The notes under the pieces are model-generated. The model searched no databases, had not been told where the DNA came from, and was given only the letters and a program-made list of their open reading frames with translations. The position numbers were made by a program, and so were the translations under genes. Positions 1 through 45,080 of a stretch of 64,000 nt of DNA are shown piece after piece. The first letter of the stretch is position 1; each line of letters starts with the position of its first letter. The DNA lies in the NCBI GenBank assembly GCA_963693365.1, contig CAVNZM010000004.1, forward strand, positions 124,001 to 188,000. The letters are read 5' to 3'. The stretch is from Amoebidium appalachense. Its lineage: Eukaryota > Ichthyosporea.

Positions 1-163
1 TGAGGGGGGAGGGGGGGGGGGGGGGGTGTGAGGGGGGAGGGGGAGGGGGAAGGGAACAAATTCAAAGGGTGGGTGGGTGGGTGGGGAGGGGGGGGGGGGG
101 GGGGGGGGGAAGAGGGGGAGGAGTCGGTGGAAGAGAGAAAAGGGGGTAAGGAGGGGGGATCGG

Positions 164-196
<33 letters not shown>

Positions 197-887
197 CTGC
201 CAGCTGAACCTTGTTCACATAAAGTTGTTTAAATGATTGATTTCCGGTTGGACATTGCACCACAACCCCTGAACTATAAGCAGAACTGCAGGCAATGCAT
301 CTGTTCAGGATACAAGCATGTATTGAAACACCACTAACATCATACCATACATGTCAAACCTTCGGCCAATAAGAAATAATCTTGTTGCTCACAGCTCTCC
401 ACATAGATGCTTCCTTGGGGTATGTAGACCACCACTATCTGCTATAGTAATACACCAGTCACCATACACGACCATCTACTCAATACGTACCTGCAGCGAA
501 TGAGGCACCATTAATCTTTTTCCAATCGGGCATTTGTTGTCATCCTACATGTACGTGCTCATATAGTCATTATCTGATAGTTTCCTGCTGTCTTCACATA
601 TGTATTTGGAAGCATTATAAGTACACCCTTCACTATTATTCACCACGCCCCACCCTTCGTATCATAACTCTCACAACTTATCTTCTACTGCCATCGCAAG
701 GCATCTTTGTTTATCCAATGCTTGAACTCACCACTCAGCACACCTCCGCATCCACAACAGATGGAGTGTTCCTACACACATGTACACACAAACATGCACA
801 CAAGCACACAGGAGCACATGTACACACAGACCCACAACTAGGGCCTGGCCCTTCCTGAGTATCTGCAGGCAGGCACATGGCGGGGAC
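1..887. other. Gene-free flank downstream of the kinase
   Basis: Bases 1-195 are mostly poly-G blocks of up to about 30 G. Bases 200-700 are unremarkable AT-richer sequence, and 770-830 is short CA-rich repeat. No exon with splice sites and no convincing polyadenylation signal for the minus-strand kinase was seen. Confidence 0.6.
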
Positions 888-12772
<11,885 letters not shown>

Positions 12773-13207
12773 GCCACCCCCATTGTTCCCTCCTTCCCTC
12801 CCTCCTTCCATGCCTTCTCCTGTCTTTTTGATCATTTCACATGCCCATGCCTAGCCCCTACTTTGCCACCCCTGCCCCCATCCTGCTACTGCAATCACAA
12901 ATGCCCATCTGCCTCCAACCAGCACCTCTATGCCACACACGCTCCCTGCTTGTCCCACATCCCAGCATAGTGTCCATCACACATGCGCACTAGTAAAGCA
13001 CTCGCCCCTCACTATATCCGTACCGTTTCCAAGTTCAGGGAGTCTCGCAATTCTTCAGAAGAAAACCACCACTACCTTCCACATCCCAAGTCCTCCCCCC
13101 CCCCCCCCCCCCCCCCCCCCAATACGTAAAAACGTGGTAACAAAAGCATGCCTGAGTGGATCAGTGGTCCCCCACTCCCTCTTCCACAAAAATGTCATCA
13201 AGACTAA
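12773..13207. other. Short intergenic space between the two hydrolase-fold genes
   Basis: About 430 bp. It contains poly-C at 13097-13120 and otherwise C-rich, featureless sequence. It must hold the 3' end of gene A and any promoter of gene B. No TATA or CCAAT box stands out. Confidence 0.5.
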
Positions 13208-18261
<5,054 letters not shown>

Positions 18262-18528
18262 GTGCACACACCCAGGTAGACATATACGCCCGTCTGTGTA
18301 GTCTCAACCACAGCACTCACATGCCACCGAGCAGAAAGTCAGAAGGATACAAGGAGGAGAAACAAACAACGATAGTGGGGGGCAGGCGCCCGGGGGGATC
18401 CTATCTTTTTTTTATCTTTTCTTGTTATTTTCTATTTTTCTATATATTTGATTTATTTTTCTCGTTATATTTTCTTGTTTTTGCGTGGGGAAGGGGGGTG
18501 GGGGGGGGGGGGGGGGGGGTGGCATGGC
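18262..18528. other. Intergenic space between gene A and the myristoylation-candidate gene
   Basis: 267 bp with a T-rich block (18405-18480) and poly-G (18492-18519). On the minus strand the T-rich block is A-rich and carries AATAAA-like strings (near 18455), which could serve as the 3' end signal of the upstream gene. CCAAT at 18251 is just inside gene A exon 1. Confidence 0.4.
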
Positions 18529-19242
18529 CTACAGTGTCAGCAGCTTGTTGAATTTGACCTGTGCCGACGACTTGACCACGTGCTCGTTGTGGGACACCCC
18601 TGTGCACCCGTCAGTCCCTGTCTGCAACACAGCCCCCCTTTACCCCCCCCCCCCCCCCCCCCCCCCCCCATATCCTTCAGCACCCCATCCCCTCATCCCC
18701 ACCCCTTATTCTTTAAAGAACGCAAACTTCCCGGTCTATCCCGATAATCCGAGATATGGAGAACAATGTGGTTCAGTGCAACAACCGAGCAAAACGGCAC
18801 CCAGCCAGCTTTTAGAACTCCTCCCCCCCCCCTCCCCCCTTCCCAAAAAAAAATAAATAAATAAAAAATAAAAAATAAATAAATAATAGTAAAAAATAAA
18901 TAAACAAATAAGGAAAAAAATAAATTTACAATAAAAAGAAATTCCCCTCCACCTTCCCCTCTTGCTCACTCTACCGCTGATCGAATATCCCCCCCCCCCC
19001 CCCCCCCCCCCCCCCCACACACACATTTCCTAGCCAAGCAGACACACGCACACACACTCGCGCACGCACGCACGCACGCACGCACTACACACATCTTGGG
19101 GTCACGTACGGATCAGGGATGTGAATTTGCACAGTAGGTTGCCTGCGGAGTCGCAATACTGCCCCACACCACGTTAGTCCAGACCCCGTTTTTTTCCTTT
19201 TTTTTTTTTTTTTTTTTTTTTTTTGCGCGTGGTGGTTGTTGG

Positions 19243-19276
<34 letters not shown>

Positions 19277-19448
19277 ATCAGCAGCCGAGGACTCCCTTTC
19301 ATATGTGGCCGGTTAGACTAAATGGCTCACACGAGGATGGAGGGTTGTGGGCCTGTGCCTCTGGTTGGGTACCTTTTTGATGCGCATTACTACGCACTTT
19401 CCGACCAATCTCGAATGCTCGGGTTGGACCGGAGGAGTGGGAGGCGAA

Positions 19449-19479
<31 letters not shown>

Positions 19480-19586
19480 TAAGGGGGACAGGTGTCTGCC
19501 CGGAGATCACCAAGCAGATTAAGATGCAGCTAAGTGCAAATCTGGCAAGAAGAAGAACTAGGGAGAAGCACAGGTGAGAATGTGTT

Positions 19587-19643
<57 letters not shown>

Positions 19644-19644
19644 T

Positions 19645-19679
<35 letters not shown>

Positions 19680-19885
19680 CTGCTTGCCCACCCACCAGCA
19701 ATCTGATGTTGTAGATTGCTATGCCCCTCTTTCGGATTTCTTCCAAAAGTTTTGGTGGCAATGGTGGCCCCTGGAAGCTCTGCCGCCCGAAAACGAAAAG
19801 GTCAACACGGTACCTTATGCTGCTTGTCGATTTACACATACCCCGTCCTCACTTTCCCCCTCACCCCCCCCCCCCTCTCCCCCCC

Positions 19886-19920
<35 letters not shown>

Positions 19921-20187
19921 CGCCCCTCTCTCACTTACAAGGACCTCGCTCCCCTTCCCAAAATGACAACACTCCCCTTTGCGGCAAATTCAGTGTAGAC
20001 ATACAAATGCTTTGCCCCCTCCCTCCCTCCCCCCCCCCCCTCGCCCCGTCCCACCCAACCCCTTCCCTCCTCCCGCCTATCATCCCTGCATAGACCTTGT
20101 CCGTTCGTTCATCACCGATAATACCTTCACATACCCCCCATCATCCCCCCCCCCCCCAAAAAAAAAAAAATAAATAAATAAAATAAA

Positions 20188-20219
<32 letters not shown>

Positions 20220-20407
20220 ACAGACCAACACATATTCTTTAGGCTGGCTCCCTCCCCCCCCCCCGCCGAAATACACACCCACAAACACAACCCCCCCCCC
20301 CCCCTCCCCCTCGCAAAAAAAGAAATGGATTTTTTTTGGATCAAAACCTTTGTCACCTGTACCACCAGTCAAGTCGGAAAATGCACCTTGCTCAAATCTC
20401 TTAGCCC

Positions 20408-20454
<47 letters not shown>

Positions 20455-21767
20455 TCCAAAAAAAAAAACCCCCCTCCCTCTCCCCCTGCCACTGCCGTCC
20501 TTATCAAACCAACGGCCACCACCATCCCAGCCACTCTCTCTGCTACCCCAAAAACACAAGGGACTTTGCCTTCACATACTCATGCCGTCTACCTTCTATA
20601 CGCCTCTCTCCTCAACCTCCTTTCCCCATCCCCCCCCCCCCCCCCCCCTCCCCTCCCACCCACACCCACCTACTCATCCACCCACATACCTACCCACCCA
20701 CCCCTCCCCCCACCCACCTCCACCCACCCACGCACCTACACAACCACGCACCCAACCCCCCCCCCCTCCCCCTCCCTCCCACGCACCGTCCTGTACTGGC
20801 CATCCACACTCAGCAGCACGTATGCACGTGCATCTTCCCCCCGGAACTCCGGCAGCTGCACCTCGAACAGCAGCGAGTAGGGCTCCTTGCGTGCTTTGAA
20901 TGCCCCCAGAGGCACGGCCTGAACATGTTGCAAGACCTTAGCCCGTCACCGGACCCATAACCTTCCCCCCCCTCCCACCCTCGCCCTTCCACCTCGACAA
21001 CCTCCTAATTCCCGTCACCCCCACCACATAACACCACGACCACCACCACTACCAGTACAACCATCACCGACCTCAACGTTTGTTTTCGACCGAGTGCCTA
21101 AACTAAGCCGGGAGGGGAGGAGGGAAAGGAGGGGGGGGGGGGGGGGGGGGGGGGAAGGGGATGGCAGACCATCGCACGGTAGTTTTCAAAGCGAAACTCC
21201 TTAGTTTTGATCTTGTCGAAGGTCATTATGTGGAACAAATTAACGTCCTTCTTCACTACCATCCTGAACTCCACGCTGTGGCGGCCCTTTTCCATCTGTG
21301 TCATGTCTGTGTACTCGGGTGCAAGTGGGTCCAGCCGGCCACCCTTTGTGGGAAACCGCCTAGTGAAGCCCTCCCACGTGCCATCCTGCTGTTGCTGACG
21401 AAACTGCAGGTCCAATATGCGCACTGCAAACACATACGGGATCAGGCAGGGTGTTGGTTATGTATTAGGTGCAGGCGAATTGTGGTCAAAAGGGGATGCT
21501 CTAGCGGAAGCTTCGATGCGTGCGTGTCGTTGACCTAAACCAGCTGTGCGTGTGTAGGGTGCGTGCATATGTACTGCCCTTTACGTGCATACCCCAGTAG
21601 CTGGCGTATTTGGTTGGCCCTGATATGAAGCTGAGCGTGGTGTGCGTGTAGCTCGCAAGTAAGAGGGTACCCATAAAGGGTTGGAGGGATAACGCAGGGG
21701 GGCAGGCAGGGCGGGTACCTGTGTCTGATATGGGCGTGTACTTGGGCTGGCTGGCCGTGTTGCCCAT
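18529..21767 (-). CDS. Unrecognised 218-residue protein with N-terminal myristoylation motif
   Basis: Six exons close in phase: 21767-21719, 21423-21170, 20918-20787, 19779-19696, 19158-19110 and 18617-18529. The start MGNTASQ fits the N-myristoylation consensus (MGxxxS/T), suggesting membrane association. The body has alternating hydrophobic/polar stretches such as HSVEFRMVVKKDVNLFHI and YSLLFEVQLPEF that look beta-strand rich, and basic clusters. No signal peptide or membrane helix is seen. I do not recognise the family. The donor after exon 2 (ATG|GTCTGCC) is weak, and exon 4 could start farther upstream in another frame. The gene shares the divergent promoter at 21768-22437 with the SNARE gene and ends about 270 bp upstream of hydrolase gene A. 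Confidence 0.75.
18640..20460. repeat. Homopolymer- and T/A-rich tracts in introns of the 218-residue gene
   Basis: Poly-C at 18640-18669, 18988-19016 and 20409-20452; an A-rich stretch at 18845-18945; poly-T at 19189-19224; poly-G at 19239-19275 and 19450-19478; (GT)n at 19580-19678. Confidence 0.9.
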
Positions 21768-22437
21768 AGTGGCGGCTGCGCCTATCCCTCGTGTGCCTCT
21801 CCGCCCCTCGGCGCGTACTGCGGCATCTATGCCCACACGCGCTAGTTATGTCTCAGACACTATTCTACTTGCATGGGTCAATGTTGACAAGCAAGAAACC
21901 TCTAGAGCTGGCACCTTCAACGTTTGAACTCTCAGTGGCACGGTGCAAAGTGTGACGCGTGATGTTGTAGGTTTTTGTTTCTTCCGTCTGAACTGGCCAA
22001 TGAAACAAAGCGGCTCACAAAACAACCAATCGGCAACCTTTCTGTTCAATATTTGTGACGTCATTATGACGGCAGCATTCCTGCCTGAGGGCGACCAAGC
22101 ACCTCAGGCACCAGGGCCTGAGGGCGAGCTCCCGTGCCCCCTTCCGAGTCTTTCAACTTGTCATGATCATGAGGCTGAGGACTCAACTCGGACAAGTTTT
22201 CCACATCTATGCAGCCATTGTACGAACCTGGCCGCCAAATAAGCCACCAACCTGCGAGCTCTCTTTCGCACCTGCTTACGGTGATGCACCTACGCTACTG
22301 TGGCCGACACCAAACACTACACTAATAAGTTGGCATAGGCTTTGCAAGTTGGAGAGAGCCGACAGGATCCTGTAAGGGGTCTGTAAGACCTCACGGAGCA
22401 TAAAGGGCGCACGGTGCAGGGTTACACAGGTGTCAGC
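21768..22437. promoter_or_regulatory. Divergent promoter between the 218-residue gene and the SNARE gene
   Basis: 670 bp lie between two oppositely oriented starts. A CCAAT box (ACCAATCGG near 22025) sits about 30 bp from a full cAMP-response-type palindrome TGACGTCA (22056-22063), itself followed by ATGACGG. There is no TATA box at a usual distance from either start. The same pairing of CCAAT and TGACGTCA occurs inside the inverted-repeat element near 35870-35981. Confidence 0.55.
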
Positions 22438-23049
22438 ATGGCGCACACAGAGAGCAAGCGCGTGTGGGGGCAGACGCTGGCCACGCAGCAGGAGAGTGTG
22501 GCCACAGTGCAGGGCATACAGAGGGACCTGGCGCAGGCCATAGGCGCAGGCACGGCCACTATGGGCGAGCTGGAGCACCAGGGGGCTGCACTGGGCAACA
22601 TAGAGAGGAACATGGACAGTATAGCGGCCAGCCTAGGGGGTGCAGACAAGGCGCTAAGTGCTATGGAGGCTCAGTGGAACCCCTTTGCCTGGCTGTGGGG
22701 TGGCGGCAAGGAGGGCAGCGCCAATTCCTCACAGCAGGTGGCCACACAGAAACAGACTGCACACAGTCAGGGGGAGAGCCAAAAAGAGCAGGCAAAGGCC
22801 AGCGAAGACGAGGGCTGGTTTAGGTGGCCATGGAGCAAGGCCCCGGCCGAGGTGCAGGCACAGCAGGGCGAGATAGACCGCGGGGTAGATAGTGTGGCCG
22901 AGAGTGTAGCACACCTCAAGGGGCTGGCCCTGGGGCTGGGCGAGACGTTGGATAGCCACAACCAGCAGCTGAATAGACTGGGGGGCAAGGTCGACAGCAA
23001 CGTGGAGGGAGTGAGGCAGGCAAACCGGAGGGTGGACGGGCTACTGTAA
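22438..23049 (+). CDS. Qbc-SNARE of the SNAP-25/SNAP-29 type
   Basis: A single exon from ATG 22438 gives 203 residues, matching SNAP-25 (206). The N-terminal SNARE helix contains LEHQGAALGNIERNMDSI, aligning with SNAP-25 DEQGEQLDRVEEGM, so the zero-layer Gln is kept. The C-terminal helix contains LDSHNQQLNRLGGKVDSN, aligning with DTQNRQIDRIMEKADSN, and also keeps its Gln. The linker has no Cys, so palmitoylation as in SNAP-25 is not possible; this resembles SNAP-29. Instead the linker has two Trp-rich patches, QWNPFAWLWGG (with an NPF motif) and GWFRWPWSK, which could touch membrane. No transmembrane helix. Role by family: fusion of transport vesicles with target membranes as two helices of a four-helix bundle. 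It is the only intronless gene in the window. Confidence 0.9.
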   Translation: MAHTESKRVWGQTLATQQESVATVQGIQRDLAQAIGAGTATMGELEHQGAALGNIERNMDSIAASLGGADKALSAMEAQWNPFAWLWGGGKEGSANSSQQVATQKQTAHSQGESQKEQAKASEDEGWFRWPWSKAPAEVQAQQGEIDRGVDSVAESVAHLKGLALGLGETLDSHNQQLNRLGGKVDSNVEGVRQANRRVDGLL

Positions 23050-24470
23050 ATAGGGTATGGACAGTGGCCTTGTGTGGCACGGGTGTGCTCTGAAAGGGTG
23101 CCACCTTGTGGTGGCCACGCGCTTAGAACTGTAAACGTTTGTGAGAGACCATGGGTATCACCTTAAGACTCTTTCAACGCTTTCTTTTGTATGTATGTTA
23201 GAAGTGCAAGGTAAAAATGGCAGTACGGGCAAGGAACTGACAGACTGGTGTTCCAGGCTAGACGGCACGTCTGTCCTCTTTCATTCTTCGTAACGGTAAC
23301 ACAGCCACTGCTGGGGTATGAAGGGTATGATGGCCTTGTGTTAGGTTTAAAAAGAAGGACACTGAAAAGAGTGATACAGTTGAAACTGTGCACGGCTCCA
23401 AAAGGATGGTTTCAACACCCCTTAATACAGACGGTGTTCACCTCAGGAGTGTTGTTGCCGAGAGCGGGCATTCCGACCTCGTTGTCCGACCCACCGAACT
23501 TCATAGCTGGCGGTTACGCAGACAAAAACACAAGCCACAACGCGTAGGATTAGCCCTATATCCTAAACATTCGTGTCGTGTGATGTCTGTAGGAGCAGTG
23601 TCCGACACATACACATAAATAACTAATGCGTACACATACCGTTCGCCTGCAGAAGTTGAAAACAGGAGCGTTAACCATCCAAGAACGGCGCCCACACTTA
23701 TGCCAGGAGCGTGCACACCCACGGTACAGATATACGTACGTTTAGTTGTGAACTACGTAAAACTACGAGGAGACACGAAACTATACACGATGACAGACTC
23801 GTGATGCTGGCACACGTCATTTCTGACCTGCCAGCAGCCCTGGTGCTTTTCACACGGCTCTGCTTCACGGTGACCGGCATTGCCGCTGCATACAAGGGTA
23901 CTATTCCTCACTCACATACGTAGGTGACACTCGCGCACATATGACCCGTTGGAATTTAGTTAGGCTCAAAAGGTTTCTTCTTTGCTTTCAGTCCACAACG
24001 GTGCAAGTTCTGTTCAGTGACTCGGACTTCCAGTTGCTGAGTCAACTCTCTAGCGGAGATTTCAGTGTGACTCGGGCTTCCAGTTGCTGAGTCAACTTGT
24101 TTAGCGGAGATCTTGCATGTGATTGGCTAAATAAAATGCAGCCAATGACTGGAAACTCAAATCTGAGAATAGATGCGCATGATCCATTTCATAAAGCCCT
24201 TTTATAGAACATTTTGAAATTTACTTTAAACGCTACAGAAACCTAATATCTATTATTATCAACTTAAATTGTCTGTGTGTTTCGCCGAATGTGTGGTTGC
24301 AAGACGTTTGCGCCAACACCGGGCCTCCATGACACAAACTTCGCTGCAAGCCCGGTGCACAATCCTATGTATGTAGGGTTGAATGGGGTGCACCTGATAT
24401 GCCAACCACAGTCCAAAAATATCAAAAAAGATCAGATGCAGGTGCCGGCAGGCCACAGCAGGCAGGCGGT
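23050..24470. promoter_or_regulatory. Intergenic region and promoter of the metalloprotease gene
   Basis: Non-repetitive sequence without recognisable exons. Two tandem 50-bp units (24018-24067 and 24068-24117) each carry TGACTCGG and a perfect AP-1-type site TGAGTCA (24038-24044 and 24088-24094). They are followed by an inverted CCAAT box (GATTGGCT at 24121) and a direct one (GCCAATGA at 24141). This looks like an upstream control region for the gene starting at 24471. Confidence 0.45.
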
Positions 24471-40569
<16,099 letters not shown>

Positions 40570-42878
40570 GAAGAAGAAGTGAAATGGGTCAATAAAATGA
40601 GGAAAAAACAGTGTTGCTGTGGCTCAATAGGGACATCTTGCTCTGCCTAGGTGACTGGGGGAAGGGGTGAGAGGGGAGGGGGGTCATCGAATATCTTTTG
40701 TCTTATTAAGGGCGTGGGGCCACAGGGATAAGCGACAATCTCCCACGGATGACAGTTGACGACGATGCATATGGGAGGGTCTACGTGTAGCACGTGCGGA
40801 TGCTGTCGTGCAACTGCATATGAATCATGCGAATGTACATATCCATTAGCTGTATGAATGAAAACTTGTAGTGAATGTGTGCCATACTTTGTATTCCATG
40901 CCTCTATGGTTTTTTTGTTTATTTTTACCCCACAATTGCCTGTGAATCCGAACTTTTATAATATGCCCAAATTAATACCAAGCCCTAAATCTAGATGGAG
41001 TTTCTTTCAATGACGAGAGCCAAGTGCTGGCTTACGTCATGGTTACAGTGTCGACGTTGCACTAGTAACAGAGAAAAGGTGATTAGCTAGACTTCAAAAC
41101 TGCAATCTGATCTAACTAGCTATGTGTCTGAGCGATCAATTTGCCACCTAACATAACTACTAGATTAGGACCGGATCGCCTTTGCAGAGGTAAAGTTATA
41201 CATGCAGCCACACTGTGTAGGCCGGGCGCGTGGAGTGCAGATCAACAAAGCAAGTCAGAGTGGCCAGTAGTAGAGGTAGTTCAAATTCGGTAACTGAGAG
41301 AAGTGAGCCGGTCAGTCAGTTTATTATCTGCTGGGCAAACAGGCTCCGCCCGGTAGCAAATATACTATGATCAGCACGAATCCAACTGGTTGGTGCTATT
41401 TATCATATGGTAATTCTCATTTATCCTTCGATACACCCGTTGTGCGATAGGACTATAAGCCCCTCAATAATGTGGCTGGTCCACAACACTAATGGAGCTT
41501 TTACATAGTATTACATGGGTTCCTAACGCCGCAAAGACTATGCAGTTATAACTTACTGTGTGGCAATGTTTTTAACTGCAAGAGTAACTTAAACTTGCCG
41601 ATAAATCACCACGTGCAGGCTCTACTAAAGAATGCAAACCAATAAATAGCTAGGTATTCAATTGGATGGCTCCAAACACGGCAACCAAACGAGAAGCTCT
41701 GGCAACAGGATGGCAACACATTTAGCAATGTCGTGGACACGCTATGCATACCAGCAGAAGCACCGAAACAACAAACAATCACAGATACAAAACTGTGTGG
41801 TTTCCTTGGTTAGTGGCTATAACCAAAACCGGAAAACCATAACCTTGCGTGCGCAAGGACTAAGTGCAAATGAATTGCCAATGTAGCCAGTTGCCTCCCA
41901 TTCACTATGTATTTGAGAACATAAACTCTCCAGGCAAGAGCCCGTGGTAAGAGTGCACACAAACAGATACGGCAGCTATAGGGGCACGGCAGCTATAAGT
42001 CGTGTTGCGGAATGATTTTTTTCTTATCTTTTATTTGCCCTCATTTTTTGGCCCACACTGTTGCCTTATGTAAAGCACTGCCAGTTTTGGATAGACATGG
42101 ATGGAAGAATACCTTAGACTTGTCATGATGTTTGGATTTTTAGTGTGAATAAATTTTGAATGTAATTATGTGTTACCGTAAATATGCCACACGGTGCAAG
42201 TTTCCTGATATTTACTTGGTGTCTGAAGAAGGATGGGGAAAAAACAAAAAAAGGGTGAAACCCAACCAATTGATTTTCTTCTTAGTTTATATGGCGCTTC
42301 ATAGAGTAAGACCATATTTTATAGAGTAAGAAAACCCTGGTGTATAACACTATACCGACTAGAGTCTATGTACCTGATATGACTACTCTGAGGGGCCCCA
42401 AGCAAAAAACCCCCATATATATATATATATATATATATACCTGAAGCTGGTCCCTCTTGTGCCAAAAAAGGAAATAACCTCTCTTCCTCCGCCTGTTCAA
42501 GCCCCTCCACTCCACAATGGTTACTGTGTAGCAATGCACCTGGTTCTCGGAGCCAAGAAATTGGAGTCCAATTTTTTTGGGCCAAAAAAGGAAATAACCT
42601 CTTTCCATCCGCGTGTTCTGGCCCCTCCACTCCACAGCCGTTACGTATGGCAATTCTATATTTTTAGCAGTTCTTGTTGCTAATCAGACAAGGGCATTTA
42701 TAAAATGTGTGACAGGAAAAGTTCCTGATGACTTGATTTCAAGCTTGATTTATTAGTTCTTTTGCAAGTGGCCTCATAGTCCCTTGCATACTGTAGTCCT
42801 AGATCCTAGAATGGTAGAGTGCAAATTTATGAATTTCACGACCAAGGTATAAGAATGTTCAATATGGCAATATTTGGT

Positions 42879-42915
<37 letters not shown>

Positions 42916-43208
42916 TTGGTTATACGTATACTCGACAGCATCCGTAAATTCTTAGGAAAGTGCACAACGTGACATGATGCTGGTGTGGTGGTGTTGTGAT
43001 GGTGGTACACGGTCAGTTATATACTTAATCATTCTGTTGCATCAAGTTTAAGGCGGCCTCCAGCTAGACTGGTGCACCCCCTGCTCCCTTTCAACCGGAT
43101 GCAGTGCCCCCCCCCCCCCCTCCCCCTTCCCCCCTCCTCTCACCCGTTTACTCAATCCCCATCCTGGCGCCGACTTACCCTCCCTCCCCCCCCCCCCCCC
43201 CTGTTTAC

Positions 43209-43246
<38 letters not shown>

Positions 43247-43480
43247 TCCAACAAACACAAACACATACACACGCTCCTGCCGGCGTGGCTGGAGTAGTAG
43301 CCTTGGGAAAGTGTGTACGTATATAGTTAAGGTTGTGAAGGATGGTTTAGTTTAGCTGAGCACATAGGTAGCACCCTAACTATGGTACTGTCGGTGCTGT
43401 GTGGTAGAAGATAATTTCCCTAGAGGGCCTGCAAAGGTACCCCGGGAACAAAACGTGATAAAATAAAAAAATTAAAACAA
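40570..43480. other. Gene-poor intergenic region
   Basis: AT-richer, largely non-repetitive sequence with no exon I can support. It includes (AT)n at 42416-42439 and a 119-bp-spaced direct repeat: GCCAAAAAAGGAAATAACCT at about 42463 and again at about 42582, each followed by about 35 similar bases ending CCCCTCCACTCCACA. Poly-C runs lie at 42882-42912 and 43211-43244. Confidence 0.6.
40591..40596 (+). terminator. Polyadenylation signal AATAAA of the protease gene
   Basis: AATAAA lies 22 nt after the stop of the spliced terminal exon (40567-40569), which supports use of that exon. Confidence 0.65.
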
Positions 43481-43499
43481 TACACACATGTGATTCGCG

Positions 43500-44245
<746 letters not shown>

Positions 44246-44329
44246 GATCTCTCTCTCTAGTCTCTAGATCTCTCTCTCTAGATCTCTCTCCTCCCACACT
44301 CACCCCTCCCACCCCCCTCCCCCTCCCCT

Positions 44330-45080
44330 CTCCCCCACCACGGCTGCCATATTTAAACAGGCCCACCCAGTCTGCCAGACTCCAGTTGAAGCTGCGGCAC
44401 TCAGACGGCCGGCTCACACTCCGGCTTACTCAAGCTCCTCGCCTGCGAAGTGCGAACTCGTGTGACGAGTCTTGTCGGACTCTATAGCTACGGCCGGTTC
44501 AACATCAGTGACTCATCACAATCACAATGGGCCCGATAGTTCGTCAATTTGCGCGCATCTGACCCAAACCCAATCAAAATGTTTCTTTAGATTCGAATAA
44601 CGCATATAGCCTATAAAGGCTAATAGTTATGAGTATTTACGCATTTGGATTTGCGGAGCTGTCAACCACACAGAATGGAGCTGGTGTCTATGGGCGGTGC
44701 TGTGTAGGCCAATCAATAACGGCCTAGATCCGCCGAGTTCAACGGGCTAATTTGTGTTTTCTTCGTTTTTGTGAACAACCCTCTGATAAAATACTTGTGA
44801 TACTTGCAAACCCCAAAAACATAAACTTTAGAGTTAGCTTTCTAGCTAGTGTGAGTGTTGAAACCTGAAAAGCAAAGCAGCTTGATTACCTGTCAAGATC
44901 GCCGCCTTGTAGGTCAATTCGACTTTCTGCACATAAAAGGTTTCCATAGCATCCACGTTTTTAATACTACCGTAGAGTTGTTTTCGTTAGCTTTGTAGCT
45001 TCTAATTAAGAGTTAGTACCGCGTAACCGACATTTTTGACTGGTGCAATAAATTAAGTAATGGCCATCCACCCATAAACC
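44330..45080 (+). promoter_or_regulatory. Promoter and 5' leader of the betaPIX homologue
   Basis: Contains a TATA-like CATATTTAAA (44348), a CCAAT motif (GGCCAATCAATAA near 44707) and AT-richer sequence. The leader ends with a six-codon upstream ORF (45060-45077) three bases before the main ATG. Confidence 0.45.
45060..45077 (+). CDS. Upstream ORF of six codons
   Basis: ATG GCC ATC CAC CCA TAA lies in the leader, and its stop is separated from the main ATG (45081) by only ACC. If it is in the mRNA, initiation here would leave little room for reinitiation, so it may lower translation of the RhoGEF. Presence in the transcript is not shown. Confidence 0.5.
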   Translation: MAIHP

